NCBI GenBank assembly: GCA_008638375.1
Contig: CM018036.1
Coordinates: forward strand, 3,596,392-3,660,391
Source: Nyssa sinensis
Taxonomy: Eukaryota; Streptophyta; Magnoliopsida; Cornales; Nyssaceae
Direction: 5' to 3'
Length of the DNA: 64,000 nt
Positions 1 to 14,091 of this stretch are shown here, piece after piece. The position numbers were made by a program, and so were the translations under genes. Under the pieces are notes generated by a model, which worked only from the letters and a program-made list of their open reading frames with translations, did no database searches and was not told the origin of the DNA. Numbering within the stretch: position 1 is the first letter of the stretch; every line of letters begins with the position of its first letter.

Positions 1-2018
<2,018 letters not shown>

Positions 2019-3619
2019 TCATCACACAATTTTTTTTCTTTTGATGAGTTGCATCATACAAAAATATATCACACAAGAAACTTAGTTTGATGTATTAACT
2101 GAAGGAAGTCCTATGTCTTCACCGAAACGAAAAACAAGTAAGGCCAACAGGACCTCCAACGAATATGTCATGTAAAAACAAGGAAACACACTATGTCAGA
2201 AGGATCTTAAAACCATTAAGCCAGTGTTAGGTACGAGGTTGCTTAATCCCAGTCAACGATCCCCCACCCAACCCAACCCCAACCCCCAAAAAAAAAAAAG
2301 GATAAAAATAAACACCACAGCAGAAAGAAACTCTTCCAGCCTTCTGTTGGTCCCCTCTTCTTCTTCTTCTTTTCTCTCAACAGATCTCTCTCTCTCTCTC
2401 TCTCTCTACAGTTCTCTTCCTCTCTCTCTGTCTATCTCTCTCTACATCAGACCTGCACTCACACACCATCAAGTCTGGTTTTCTGAATGCCATTTGCACA
2501 CACGCAAGTTACAAATATATACCATATATTTTAAATAATTATTTTAGTTATATGAACGGCCATTCTCCGATTTGGAAGGTGGAGAGACATTTTTATATCT
2601 ACATATATATATATATATATACATATAACATAAGAAACAAAAAATGACAGTCCAAGTGAATTTTTTTAGCCTTTAAAACTTTCCTTACGTTGTTCAAAAT
2701 TTTTTGGCTTCACTTTTGGTCCATTTTTCTTTCCTCATGACTTGTTTTTCCTCATGACTTGTTTGACATTTAATTTATTTATTTTAATATTTTATATTTT
2801 TTCTTTTGTGAATTTAAATTTAGTATTCACTCTTTCTTGTACTAATTTTATAAATAGTAGCCGTCGATTATTTTTTTCAGAGTCGACTTCATAAATTAAA
2901 GTATTGACATTTTTTGGAATCGTAATTTATTTTCCAATCAAATTTTTTTAATTATTTTATTAAGAGTTACTAATTAATAATTAGCAACCTAATTATTATT
3001 TAATCATAAAAATATGTTACACTTGTATTTTTATTTGTGTCGATTTAATAAATCGAAAACTTATAATTTTGTTTATTTTTTTTCATGTGTCGACTTCGTT
3101 AGTCGAAACTTTGTTATTTTAATTTTTTTCACGTACCTGTTCTTATTCATTTTATTTTAACCTTCGTTATCTTAATCAAATTTTTTTAAATTTTTAATAT
3201 TTAATTAGTAACTTAATTTTATTAGTAGGGTTAAGGTGTTACAACGACAAATCTTTTAACTTAACATGTACGCTAGATTGTATATGAGACTTGTTCCTCT
3301 TATTAAGTTGAGCTAACTGTGTGATCAATTAAGCTAAGTCGAGTTAATATTTGGTCCTTACTTAAGAAGGTATGCTTCATCATTGTAGTCCTTATAATTG
3401 GAACCTATTTTTTTAAATGGAAAGGAATTCAAACGTTGGGGGCATTAATGAATTACATTACAACCTAATGGTCATGTTATGATTAACACATCATGGAATG
3501 ATCCTAACAATGAATACATCAGATTATGTGATTTGGAGGTTAAGAGTTTGAATTCATCTCAAAATATCATATGCTAATTTTGATCTTTTAGAATTATAAA
3601 AATTCTTATACTATCTTTA

Positions 3620-3657
<38 letters not shown>

Positions 3658-3725
3658 AAAGCCCTTGTTATAATACCGCAAAACTTAACAATTTGACACA
3701 TGCCACGACTATTATAAAATATTAA
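2019..3725. other. non-coding, AT-rich, with CT-rich and TA/TG microsatellites
   Basis: No supported gene. It holds a CT-rich tract (about 2355-2440), a (TA)n run near 2600-2622 and a (TA)n(TG)n compound repeat near 3621-3657. The 104-codon open frame across the CT tract is low complexity and is not considered a gene. Confidence 0.6.
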
Positions 3726-4711
3726 GGGTGCGTTTGGATTGTTACCGCAAACATGATTCACAGTATCCAAAATTGGAGATGTTGTTTGGTATTGAAAGCA
3801 TGGTTGACTAAGGAGTGATTCTGTCAGAATATATCAAAAACATATCTTTAGAAATCTCAAAATACAGACCCCCGAACTGAGTTGGCCTTTGACAAACGTG
3901 GCTACAATCGGTTTTAAAAAGAGCAGCCAACCACGTCATTCTTTTTGGGATTATCACTGTAAAATGGAAAACAGTGAGACAATCTTTCCTCCGGTAATTA
4001 AAAAGGCACTAGAAATAGTGAAAAATCACGAAAATTTCGTTTGGAAAAAGGCACTAGAAACAGTGAGACAATCTTTTCTCTGGTGCGCCTAAATCACTCA
4101 TGCGACATCCAACTCTCACTCTCTGCATCTCACTCTTTGCCTCTCTTTCTCTTTCTCTCTCTTTATGTAACCCTATTATACGCAGGGGGTGATTATGTCT
4201 GGCTTTCTCTCAGAAAGGCCTGTTTGGACAATTAAACCACATTTGCTGTGACATTCCATTATAAAAATCTCTCACATTTTCAACGGTGTCATTATTCATT
4301 AGTTAGAAAGTATGAGATTTTTATTGTGTGTTTTTAGTGTGTGCAAGTATGTGTTCTTTTGTTTTCAAAAATTATTTTTTATTATCAAAAACTTTAAAAA
4401 ATTATCACTTTAATAGAGACTTGTTTGGCAGAAAAATTGTTTCCCATTTCTTTTTTTTAAAGTAATTTTTATATTTTTAAATTAAAAACCGAAAACGTCT
4501 TGAAAAATATTATATCTAAACATATTTTCATAATTTTGTTTTTAGAAATTTAAATTTGGATATTCTTATATCCAAACGCATTTTCACAATTTTTAACTCA
4601 GAAATTAAATTCTGAGTAATATAGTCAAACACATTTTCGTAATTTTTAAAAAGTTAATTACAAAATATTGTTTTAAAAAATCATATCTGAATCACAATCT
4701 AAACGCAAGCC
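3726..4711. mobile_element. PIF/Harbinger-like MITE, about 986 bp
   Basis: The left end reads GGGTGCGTTTGGATTG and the right end CAATCTAAACGCAAGCC, an imperfect terminal inverted repeat, and both are directly flanked by TAA. A 3-bp TWA target duplication with GG-starting termini is the known signature of PIF/Harbinger (Tourist-type) elements. No transposase frame is present, so it is non-autonomous. The interior contains the motif ATATCTGAATCAC near the right end (4683-4695), shared with other blocks in the next 6 kb. Confidence 0.6.
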
Positions 4712-6434
4712 TAAATTTCCAAAAAAATAAGAAAAATAAGTATGGATTCATTATGATGGGATTCTTGTGTCATACTAGTTCCTTTGCTTCAATTTTCTTC
4801 CCGGTATAGATAGTTGTTATCTTCGCCTAGTCACATCACCTTGAGAATTTCTGAGCAATCTTTCGTGAACTTTTCACTCTTATACGAACAACCTCTCATA
4901 GATTGATTTAAACACTATGTTATTGGTTGTATCTAACAAATAATCATGTAACAAATTGCTTTCACAAATTTGTACTTTTTGCATGCTTTTCATACCTTCA
5001 ATTTTTTTTAGTTTGATTGTTAATTGAGAACATTCTTATGAATTATATTCAATATCAGATGTACAAATAATTATTTCAAATCCAAAAATTAATACAACAT
5101 CACCACGTAAGACAAAGTTTAATTTGTCGGAAATAATAGTGAAAGATTCCGTAAACGAGTCACTCTTACTATCACTCTATAGAACCATACATGAACTTTT
5201 CATCTCATACAACTTCTCGTTCAATTATCTTAAAGTCATTGAATCATTTTCCTCGTTTGAAAATTCTCATTCCTTCTTATTCCCATTCCAAGAGTAATTG
5301 AGACCAACCATAAATAAGCACATGTTTCAAATGTTGTTGGTATTTCGTCTTTTAAAATCACAAAAATAAATCTTTAAAAAAAAAACTGTTTTTATTCCTT
5401 GAACCAAATTAAATGAGCCCTCAAATCGGTGGTAACTTATTCACGTAATTGAGTGTGACCATGAATCAAGTTCACACAAAAAAAAATCTCAACGGTCAGG
5501 CATGTGATTCTCTATCAGCTATAGCCAAAAGTAGCAAAAGGGTTCATCAACATCTTCACTAGAACATGTTTGGAGGAACTTCAAATTTTAAATAATTAAA
5601 CATTGGAGATAAAAAATAAATAAATTTTAAAAATATAATCAATTTTTTATTTTAGTATTTAGTAAAAATTATATAAAAAAGATTTTAACTGTTAATTTTT
5701 TTTTATCTTTTATATTTTATATATTAAATAATATATAAGTGTAAAAATTGTAAAAAATGCGACGAATTTTCAAAAATTAATTTTTTAAAAGTCACTCTAA
5801 TGCATGTGTCATTTAATATGTCAATTTTAAAATTTAATATTGATGCAAATAATACTACTCAAATGATGGGCCATTTGGCTTACCCAAAATGTTCATTTCA
5901 ATGTCATATTTGACATTGAAAATAATTATTATCATTTTATGACATTTATAAAATACAACTTGTATACACTCATATACGACAAACAAAAGTAAAATTCACA
6001 CCACTTTATTAAGTAAATGACTAAGAGAAGTGAGATTCATGTTATTTTATAAAAAAAAATAATAATTATTATGCTAAAAATAATATGTTAATATTAAAAT
6101 AAAATTATCAAAATTTGATTTTTTTTTTTTTTGCACTATAATATGTCAAATTATAAAATTGCCATGAACGAAATGACATTTGGAATTATTGGAAATGGTC
6201 TAATAACTTCTCAAAAAATTGGCTTAGTGCACAAAAAAAATATGAATCAAACACCATTTCACACTTTTTCGTGCAGCAAAACCATGGTACAGGTGGCGCA
6301 AACGCTCCCAAACAGGCTGTAACATGGGAATTGGGATATCATATATCCACTAGAAATTTATTTTACAGAATCGAAACAAACAGATGAGTCCAACAAGCAA
6401 TAACCAGTACAAAATAAAATAAATGATAGCTGTC
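4712..6434. other. non-coding AT-rich intergenic stretch
   Basis: Nothing recognised. Very AT-rich with long A/T runs. The only open frame (6131-6322) shows no domain and is not supported. Confidence 0.6.
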
Positions 6435-7185
6435 CTACTTCATTGTTGAGGATAAACCACCATAACAGTGGTTAAACCCATACCAAACATTACTGGGTAT
6501 AAAAGTGTTGTAATAAAACGTAACAGCCCTGGTATTATACCCGTAGACCTGCACCGACTCCGGTTTCCAACCGTCGTATCCACTCCTGTACAGATAGAAA
6601 TAGCATATCTGATACGTACATGGTCCGTATATCTGAAATGTGTCCACCGAACACCGTTCGAACGTTCTTGAAGACGGGTCATCTATCCTCGGTGCATAAA
6701 CCTAAGAATAATCACCCAATTATAAATTAGTAATTTTAAGGAATACCCATTTATTAGAATTCAATTTTCTTATCTGGGTTAGCCTTAAATTCAATGTGTG
6801 TGTGTGTGTGATGAATTTGTGAATAGGAATAACCTGATTGCCATAAGCATCGCCAAATGAAAGACTGATTTGATCTCGGGTCAACCTAGGTGAAGAGCAG
6901 CTTGTCCTAATGCTCACAGTGTAAGAACAGCTCCTGACATTCTATAAACGAAACGAAAGGGGTCAAATATAATGCTTTCAATTTATGGGCTCTCTCTCTC
7001 TCTCTCTCTCTCTCGATATATATATATATATATAGACTTTTACATAGATATACCATATATACCTGGGTATTGTTGATCTTGAAGGATGTAAGAGGCTGAG
7101 GCTGGGGCTGTGGAATGATTGATCTGGCTTGTGAGGAGACGACGATGAGGGCGGAGAGGAGGACAAAGAGCAACGTTTTCATCAT
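6435..7185 (-). CDS. ATS3: Embryo-specific protein 3 (ATS3)-like, PLAT-superfamily secreted protein
   Basis: Three exons: 7063-7185, 6834-6941, 6435-6701, all GT-AG, giving 165 aa. Exon 1 encodes a signal peptide (MMKTLLFVLLSALIVVSSQA) and a Pro/Gln-rich linker. Exons 2-3 encode the conserved ATS3 core: CSYTVSIRTSC, SFGDAYGNQ, VYAPRIDDPSS, CTYQICYFYLYRSGYDGWKP and YGYNTRAVTFYYNTFIP. Several conserved cysteines suggest disulphides in the secretory path. The start was taken at the first Met directly before the hydrophobic segment; an upstream in-frame Met (7249-7251) would bury the signal peptide. ATS3 proteins belong to the PLAT/LH2-like superfamily and are known from embryos and seeds; biochemical function is poorly defined. 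The gene looks intact. Intron 1 carries a (CT)n(TA)n microsatellite. Confidence 0.9.
6990..7034. repeat. compound (CT)n(TA)n microsatellite in ATS3 intron 1
   Basis: An uninterrupted CT run passes through a short GA junction into a TA run. It lies wholly inside the first intron of the ATS3-like gene. Confidence 0.9.
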
Positions 7186-8089
7186 CTTCTCCAGAAGGAC
7201 CGGAACCCTCTCCGACTTCTTACAGATGCCGCCTTGAATGTTCCTACCCAATCCTGTATGTAAGCTATTTATGATCTTTTAAGAGCTTTCGGACAAAATA
7301 AAAAGGGCAAATAAGTCTATTAAATTTTGTCCATTTTAGAATTTGCTAGTAATAGACTAACAAAAGGGTTGATTTTTCAAAAGTATAAAAGTATATTCGT
7401 GGAATCCACCAATATATATACATATATATATATATTATTTATTTGTGGAAAAATAATTTAAGAGTAATTTTTTGCAAATACATGTTTGGAGAAATAAAAC
7501 TAACATAAAAGTAATGTTAAGAACTTGACTAAACTATTTAGTATGTTTTTTTTAAATATTGTTTATAAATCTAAAAATAAATGTGTCAAAATTACTTTAA
7601 ATAGACCATACTTATTTCAATTGAACACTTTTCTTCTTTTTTTTGAATAAATAATAATCATGCATACTTCCTTGTCTAAGGCATCACATCTAAAAATATA
7701 ATAATTAATAATAAAATAACAAAATTAAAAGTATTTTCAAATTTATAAGTGCATATTTATTAATTGATGAAAGAATCATTCAGACTATGAAAATAATCCC
7801 TCACTATTTTTTTAAAATGAAATATGAAGTCGGCCCGTTTGGTTAGTGTTTGAAAATATGTTTCATAGTTTTCGAAAATTCAATTTGTGTTTGGATAAAA
7901 CTTTTAAATGTTGTGTTTCAAAAACTAATTCTGCAAATTCATCATTTTCCACGTTTTTTAAAATTTTCAAAATCTTCCTCCCTCCGTTTCTCTATCTCCT
8001 CTCAACATCACGATGATTAACATGTATTGATATTAGTATAAAAAAATATAAAAAAAATTATTATTTTTTATTTATATTCAAATACATTT

Positions 8090-8155
8090 TTACAATTTTT
8101 TAAAAATTAATTACAAAATTCTAAAAATTATTTTATAAAAAATTATATCTGAATT
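8090..8155. repeat. MITE-family terminal block, copy 2
   Basis: It shares an AATTAATTACAAAAT stretch followed after about 30 bases by ATATCTGAAT with the right part of the 3726-4711 element. Degenerate. Confidence 0.5.
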
Positions 8156-8454
8156 ATTATTCAAATGCAATCTTTATTTTTTAACATAGTTGTTTATGTT
8201 ATGAGTTTGATTTGCCAACACAATGTCCAAATTGACAAAAGTCACAAAATAACTGACCATCTAGTGAATGTCTTTTTAATCTTCTACCACACTCAATCAT
8301 CTTCAATGCTTTAGTTAGTTGTTTTCATCAAGCATTTTCTTACTCACTGGATTTTACAAACATTGGCATATATATAATTATTATCTTAAAATCATTTCGA
8401 ATATCTTCAATGTTTTTGTTCTCATAAACTTAAATTCAAATATTATTATATCTA

Positions 8455-8600
8455 AACACATTTTTACAGTTTTTAACTCATAAACTGAATTCTGATTAGC
8501 ATAACCAAATGTATTTTTGCAGTTTTCAAAAAATCAATTACAAAATTCTGAAACATATTTCAGAAACATTTTTCAGAAAATCATATCTGAATCACTATTG
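8455..8600. repeat. MITE-family terminal block, copy 3
   Basis: Longer match to 4555-4700: a TTTTTAACTCA segment, then AAATTCTGA, then AATTACAAAATTCTGA, ending in ATATCTGAATCAC (8583-8595). This is the best preserved relative of the Harbinger-like MITE in the window. Confidence 0.55.
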
Positions 8601-9579
8601 AAACACAGAATATTTATTTTTTTCAAGGGAAGGAGAGCCAATGATTGATGCAATTACAAGAATAACATGATTTTTGAACCTTAGAAAAGGTCTACATATT
8701 TTTTTATTTTTTTCCATTAGTAAAACACTATTAATCCCTTTTTCTTTTTTTGGGGTTATTAAAATGAAATATGAGTGTTATAGAGTTTTTTGGTCTGGTA
8801 CCTATTCATTTCAAATTGAAGTAAAGAGATTTATTAATGACAGAAAGTAAACTCTACTACATGTAGGTTCCACAAGAGGTGAGTCTCACTTTGTCACAAA
8901 TGAACATCTTCATTTCAATTAAAATAGTGAGAAATTATTTACGATTTTGCCAATTATAAGACACAATACTACAATTACTGCTCCGATGTTAAGGAATAGG
9001 GATTGGCTGCTTTTAGTTCATTGGACAAATTTAGTGCATTAGACAAAAATTAATTCTAGCAAACAAGTCATTGACAGAGGGATAATAATTTTCCTTGCTT
9101 CATCGAAAACCCGTTCCGTCTCGTCCTTAATGAAATAGAGATAGAATGTTTATAAACGGGTCAAGACAGAGTCGGAGTAGAGTTTTGAAAATGCAATCGA
9201 ATTCGGGAGATGGTCATCCTGCCTCTACCCTTGCCCCTTTTATATATTATTTTTTAAATTTTCATGTACACTAATTTTATCAATAAACTATACTAAAGAA
9301 AATTAGTTTTAAAATATCTCATATCACACTTATTATTTTTTCTTGTATTGGCTAGTTTTGGATAGTATTTAAGAGTTGAAAGTTTTAAGAAATATTTTGA
9401 GAGGTGATTTTAATTAATTTCCTGGAATCTGAACTATTGTTTGGATTGATTAACTTGATAAAAGATGAAAAAGTAAAACTATGTTTGTTTAGGTTTTCAA
9501 AAATAGATATTTAAATTTAAAACACGGGATACACGTTTGACAAGCTATTAATTTTAAATTTTTTAAATTTTTTATAATT

Positions 9580-9672
9580 TAAATTATTATATCCAAATAT
9601 ATTTTCACAGCTTTTAAAAATTAATTACAAAATGTTTTAAAATATTTTGAAAAAAAATTATATCTGAATCAC
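9580..9672. repeat. MITE-family terminal block, copy 4
   Basis: Ends in ATATCTGAATCAC (9660-9672) preceded by AAATTAATTACAAAAT, in the same order and spacing as the other three copies. Confidence 0.5.
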
Positions 9673-10678
9673 ATTTTGACAATTTTTATAAATTTTAAAA
9701 TGTGTTTGGTTACATTTTGACTATATTTGACCATATCAGTTTCTTTTATATAATTTAATAATACATACGTTTTATAATAGTTGCTGCAATATCATATTAT
9801 TACCCATAATAAAATAGCATCTTATTTTCCTGCCACATGAGAACATGCCACCTCAAGTGTTTGTCAATTTTAGTATAATTTTTTAATAGTAAAGTAAACA
9901 ATGTAACCAATAATATTATTGTAAGACTGAGACACTATTTACACTGCTTTATGTGAAATAAAAATCATCCCATATAAAAATGTCCATTTAATAATTTTGA
10001 ACAACTCATTCACATATTAAAAATGCAAATAATATTACAAGACCTTGATAGTGTTGTCAAAAGCCAATTTGATTTTCATGAAATGGAGAAATACCGAATT
10101 ATCAACATATCAGTTAACTATATTTATACATAGATACATGAGATCTGGGAAAGGATCTCATATTTTTGGAAAACATGGGACTTCCGTTTTAGAAACAGAG
10201 GGAATCTCTTTTGGGGAATAGGTTTAGAAAACTGATGCGGCCAAACAAGTTTCACTGAAAGAATTTTTAAAAACTATTTTCTTATATATATCCAAACGGG
10301 GTTAATTTTTCTACCAAATATTTTTTTTTAACTTAATTCGAAAAAACAAATCAGGGTTTGAGGCGGGGCAGTGTTGGGGAAGGTCACCCCGCCCCCATCC
10401 AGTTGCCATTCCTAATCATTGTTTACAAGAGATAAAATTAACAAGTTAAGCGAGTTTAAATTCTATTGAAATTATATGTACACATAGTTAAAGTAAATTA
10501 AATATTTCAAAAAAATCCCCAAAAAATAATAATATGACTGTCACTGCACAGCCAAAAAGGCATTCACAATATAACAGATGCTACAAGCAGGAACCTCATA
10601 CAGAAGGAGCATTTATGAAAGATTCATGAAGGTTCACAATGCCCAGCCATGAGATACAAAATTACAGGAGCTTCTTGT

Positions 10679-13600
10679 TCAGACCTCATTAGGAGGTTTC
10701 AACCTTACAAGTCTTTTGATTCTATCTTTGTCTGTATTCTCCAGCAACCCCTTCAAATAAAAAGGTGAAAATATCATAAGCATAACGTGGGAGAAAAAAG
10801 AGACGGCAGCAAAAAATCATAGCTTGCAACAAGGGGTAGACATTGTCTGAAAATACCTTAACAGTTCAGTTTTGTTCATAATCTAAGCATAACACAAAGG
10901 AAAGTTTTTTCTTTCTTTCTTTCTTCCTTTTTTTTAGCTCATCGAATCACAGAAAAACAAAACTACCAATTTAGCAGATTACCACATTTTTTCAGTGAAA
11001 TGACAAGCACACCCCATTGTACCCGATCACAATGGGATAAGGTGAGTATTACAAACTATCCATGATGATGTTAATAACTAGTGCCTTCAAATTGTATGGG
11101 CCTTGCTTCATTTAAGAAGCATTTATATTATGCTTGCATTCATATTCCATGGTGGCAAAATGTGTCTCTAATGACTATCATCAGATGAATCTATTGGTTA
11201 GTGCATCACTGGCTGGTATGGTATGGTGCTGGTATTTCTCAATGACACTATAATGGTGAACTTGAGATTGAGCAATATTCTCAGCGTGAGAGTAAAGTTT
11301 ATACTAGAAAGACTGGGAACTCAAAATGATCCAAGAATTTTCCATCCTAAATAAATAAAAAAATTAAATTTGATCCAAATGTTGAAGCCCTCACCTTCCA
11401 CACAATCTCATCCAGACACAAGCAAATCTTTCCATACTTATCCAGGAAAACGCGCTCAGTCGGAGGTTTCCCGCATACATCCCTCACAGCCGAGGTTATA
11501 ACAAAGATTGCTTCTGCCACTGAGAGAAATTAACCATATTAGAACTAAAAAATGAGTAATAGGAACAAGCCTGTAAAAGGCTTAGCACCTCTCCAAGCAC
11601 TACAATTGCCACCAAACAGCAAGCCACAACAGGCCACACCAGAGTAAGAGAGGCGCTACCATAATATCTCTTGAAAAAAGAGTTATCATACTTGATCTTT
11701 TTGTTACAGAGAAACAACGGCATTACCCACCCTTATCAAATGGTTGCAATTGCATATTGAAACAGGTAACAGGCAGGAAATTACAACAATTATTGATGAG
11801 CAAACCAATCATGTGATAACATGTAGGCATACACATGTCAGGACAGGGAGATGTAATCAAATTGAAATGCAATTTGCTTCAACTAAAAGATTCACTGATG
11901 AGGCTCTATGGCCCCCACAATGAACATGCACTGCGTTCCTGGCATTGGCTAGTGCAACAGTTTCCCATCCTTGCATATATTCATCTCATAATTGAAAAGA
12001 ATCCAAATGATATATACTTACAGGCAAGTTCATCATACTCATCCTTGCCAACAACAAAAATGCTGACATCTCCAAGAACCGTGTAAACAATATAAACTGA
12101 TCTGAGAAAGAAAGCAATAGATTAACCCAGATGAAATTAAAGGAAAAAAAATAAGATTCTAAGAAGATAATTATCAATGTATTATTTTTTCCCATATAAA
12201 AATTACACTTCCATAAATATTAAGCAGAAAGGACTGCCTTAGAATAGATCAGCTCATATTCTGATTCATGAATAGTTTGGGGCTATAATTACTGTTACTC
12301 TTTAGCTTTAGTTTTTTTTTTTTGGTATAAAATTTATACAGATAAGGTTAGTCTCCCCTCAATGAATTCTCTCTGGTTTACCAATCACACAGACTACCCT
12401 GCCCAATTGATCAATTCTGTCATCTTACCAAACAAGCAAGTGTAAATAGTAATTAGCTTGTTCAATGCCTTAATGAGAACTGGAATCATCTGGCAAAGCT
12501 AGAGAGGGGAGTTTATTGATTTATTTTTTTGATGTGGGGGGTGGGGGGGAATGATATATATTTTTTATTTAAAAAATAGAGAATACAAAGAATTAAAAAC
12601 GGAAAGAAAAGGAGACCAAGGAAAATTCAGGTGTCATATTGCAGGTAATCACCCAAAAGCAAGAACTGAATACAACATTTGGCATATCGAATTCTTGAAA
12701 ACCAATACTGGAATCCTAACAGCCCAACAAAAAAAACTTGGTTGCGTCAGATAAATCTAACTGGGATGCACTTAAAATATTGGTTACAAATATCAAAATG
12801 ATGGAACTTCTATAATACTATCTGCCAAGGATTGAGGTGACACCAAATTGGTGAAAATTTGGCCACATTTTGTCACACTTCAGTGAGTATGAAAGATCAA
12901 TATTGCTGAGCCAATCACTTATCTCAAAGGAAAATTTCCATTTTTTTTGGGTAAGTCCCAAATTTCTTTTTTATTTTACCTTAAAAAAGTATGCAAAGGC
13001 TCTATTTGATAATGTTTCGTGTTTTTCACTTTCTGGCTTTAGAAGCTTTGAGCCCATACATTTTTAAACATTAAACAAAATGGAAACATCTGTGGTCACA
13101 CTTTTTGGTACACATGAAATTTCAGAAAAACCAAGTTCGGCATCAATGTCTATTTTTGGTTTTCTGACCAGAGTCACCAAACTGAAAATTATGTATCCAC
13201 TTATGGTATCTTTGCCCCCATATGTAAGAAAAGAAACAAGAATTTAGAGCATGAGAAAAGATTGAATCAAGCGCGAGGCCCAAATTGTGACTTGATCAAT
13301 ATATTATACCACCACCACCTCTCGTGTCAGCCTCCGCCACCAACACCCCCACTCTGCCTCCGCCACCAACACCCCCACTCTGCCGCCAACAACACTAGCT
13401 CCCCAACTACTACCATACCACAGCTGCCCATACCAATGCAACATTGCAGCCAGGAGCATCACACCAACAATGTTAGGCCTACACCATGGCACCACTGCCA
13501 CTATGCCAATGCTGCCACAATCTCCAGCACGTCATAGCCAAATCGCTCCTACACCATTCTTACTACCACCATCACTAACTTCTCCGAAAGAGCTTTGACT

Positions 13601-14060
13601 ATTCTACACTAGTTCACTTCTGTAGTTGAAGGCTTCTGACCACTTTGTGTTCATAATTGGTATTAGAAGTACCATAACCTCAAAAAAAAGAAAAAAGAAA
13701 AAGAGGAGACTAAGAACTCTTTATCTTAGTTTTCCACCTTTTTTTATTTTATTTTTTTCTGTTCCCCCCCTTTTAGAGGGGGTAACCTACAATGATTACT
13801 TTGTTTTTCTTCTCTCTATCTTAATACAAAATTATTGCCTAATTTTCAAAAGCTGCAAAACAGTTGAAAAATGGCAGTCGAAAAATGTCTTAAAAGCAAA
13901 AAAAGAGGCAAAACCATCAAATTGGATCTTATTGTGTTCTATTTTTCGACTCCTTAGTTTCCTTTGTTCTTCAAAAATCACATGCAACCAATCTCCAATG
14001 TCATAGAAATGAAGTCTTTTGAGGTGGATCTACATAGGCAACAAAAATTTTCACAAAGCC

Positions 14061-14091
<31 letters not shown>

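Larger units (their letters stand above)
7186..10678. other. intergenic, AT-rich, carrying MITE-like remnants
   Basis: No gene supported. It contains three blocks related to the right-hand part of the 3726-4711 MITE (annotated separately) and a TA repeat near 7412-7435. A GTTTGGTTAGTGTTTG segment near 7849 resembles the outward end of such an element but its partner end is unclear. Confidence 0.55.

Noticed and set aside
6435..6682. Overlapping small open frames on both strands at the ATS3 3' exon
   Set aside because: Only the frame ending at 6435 matches ATS3 and joins in phase with exon 2.
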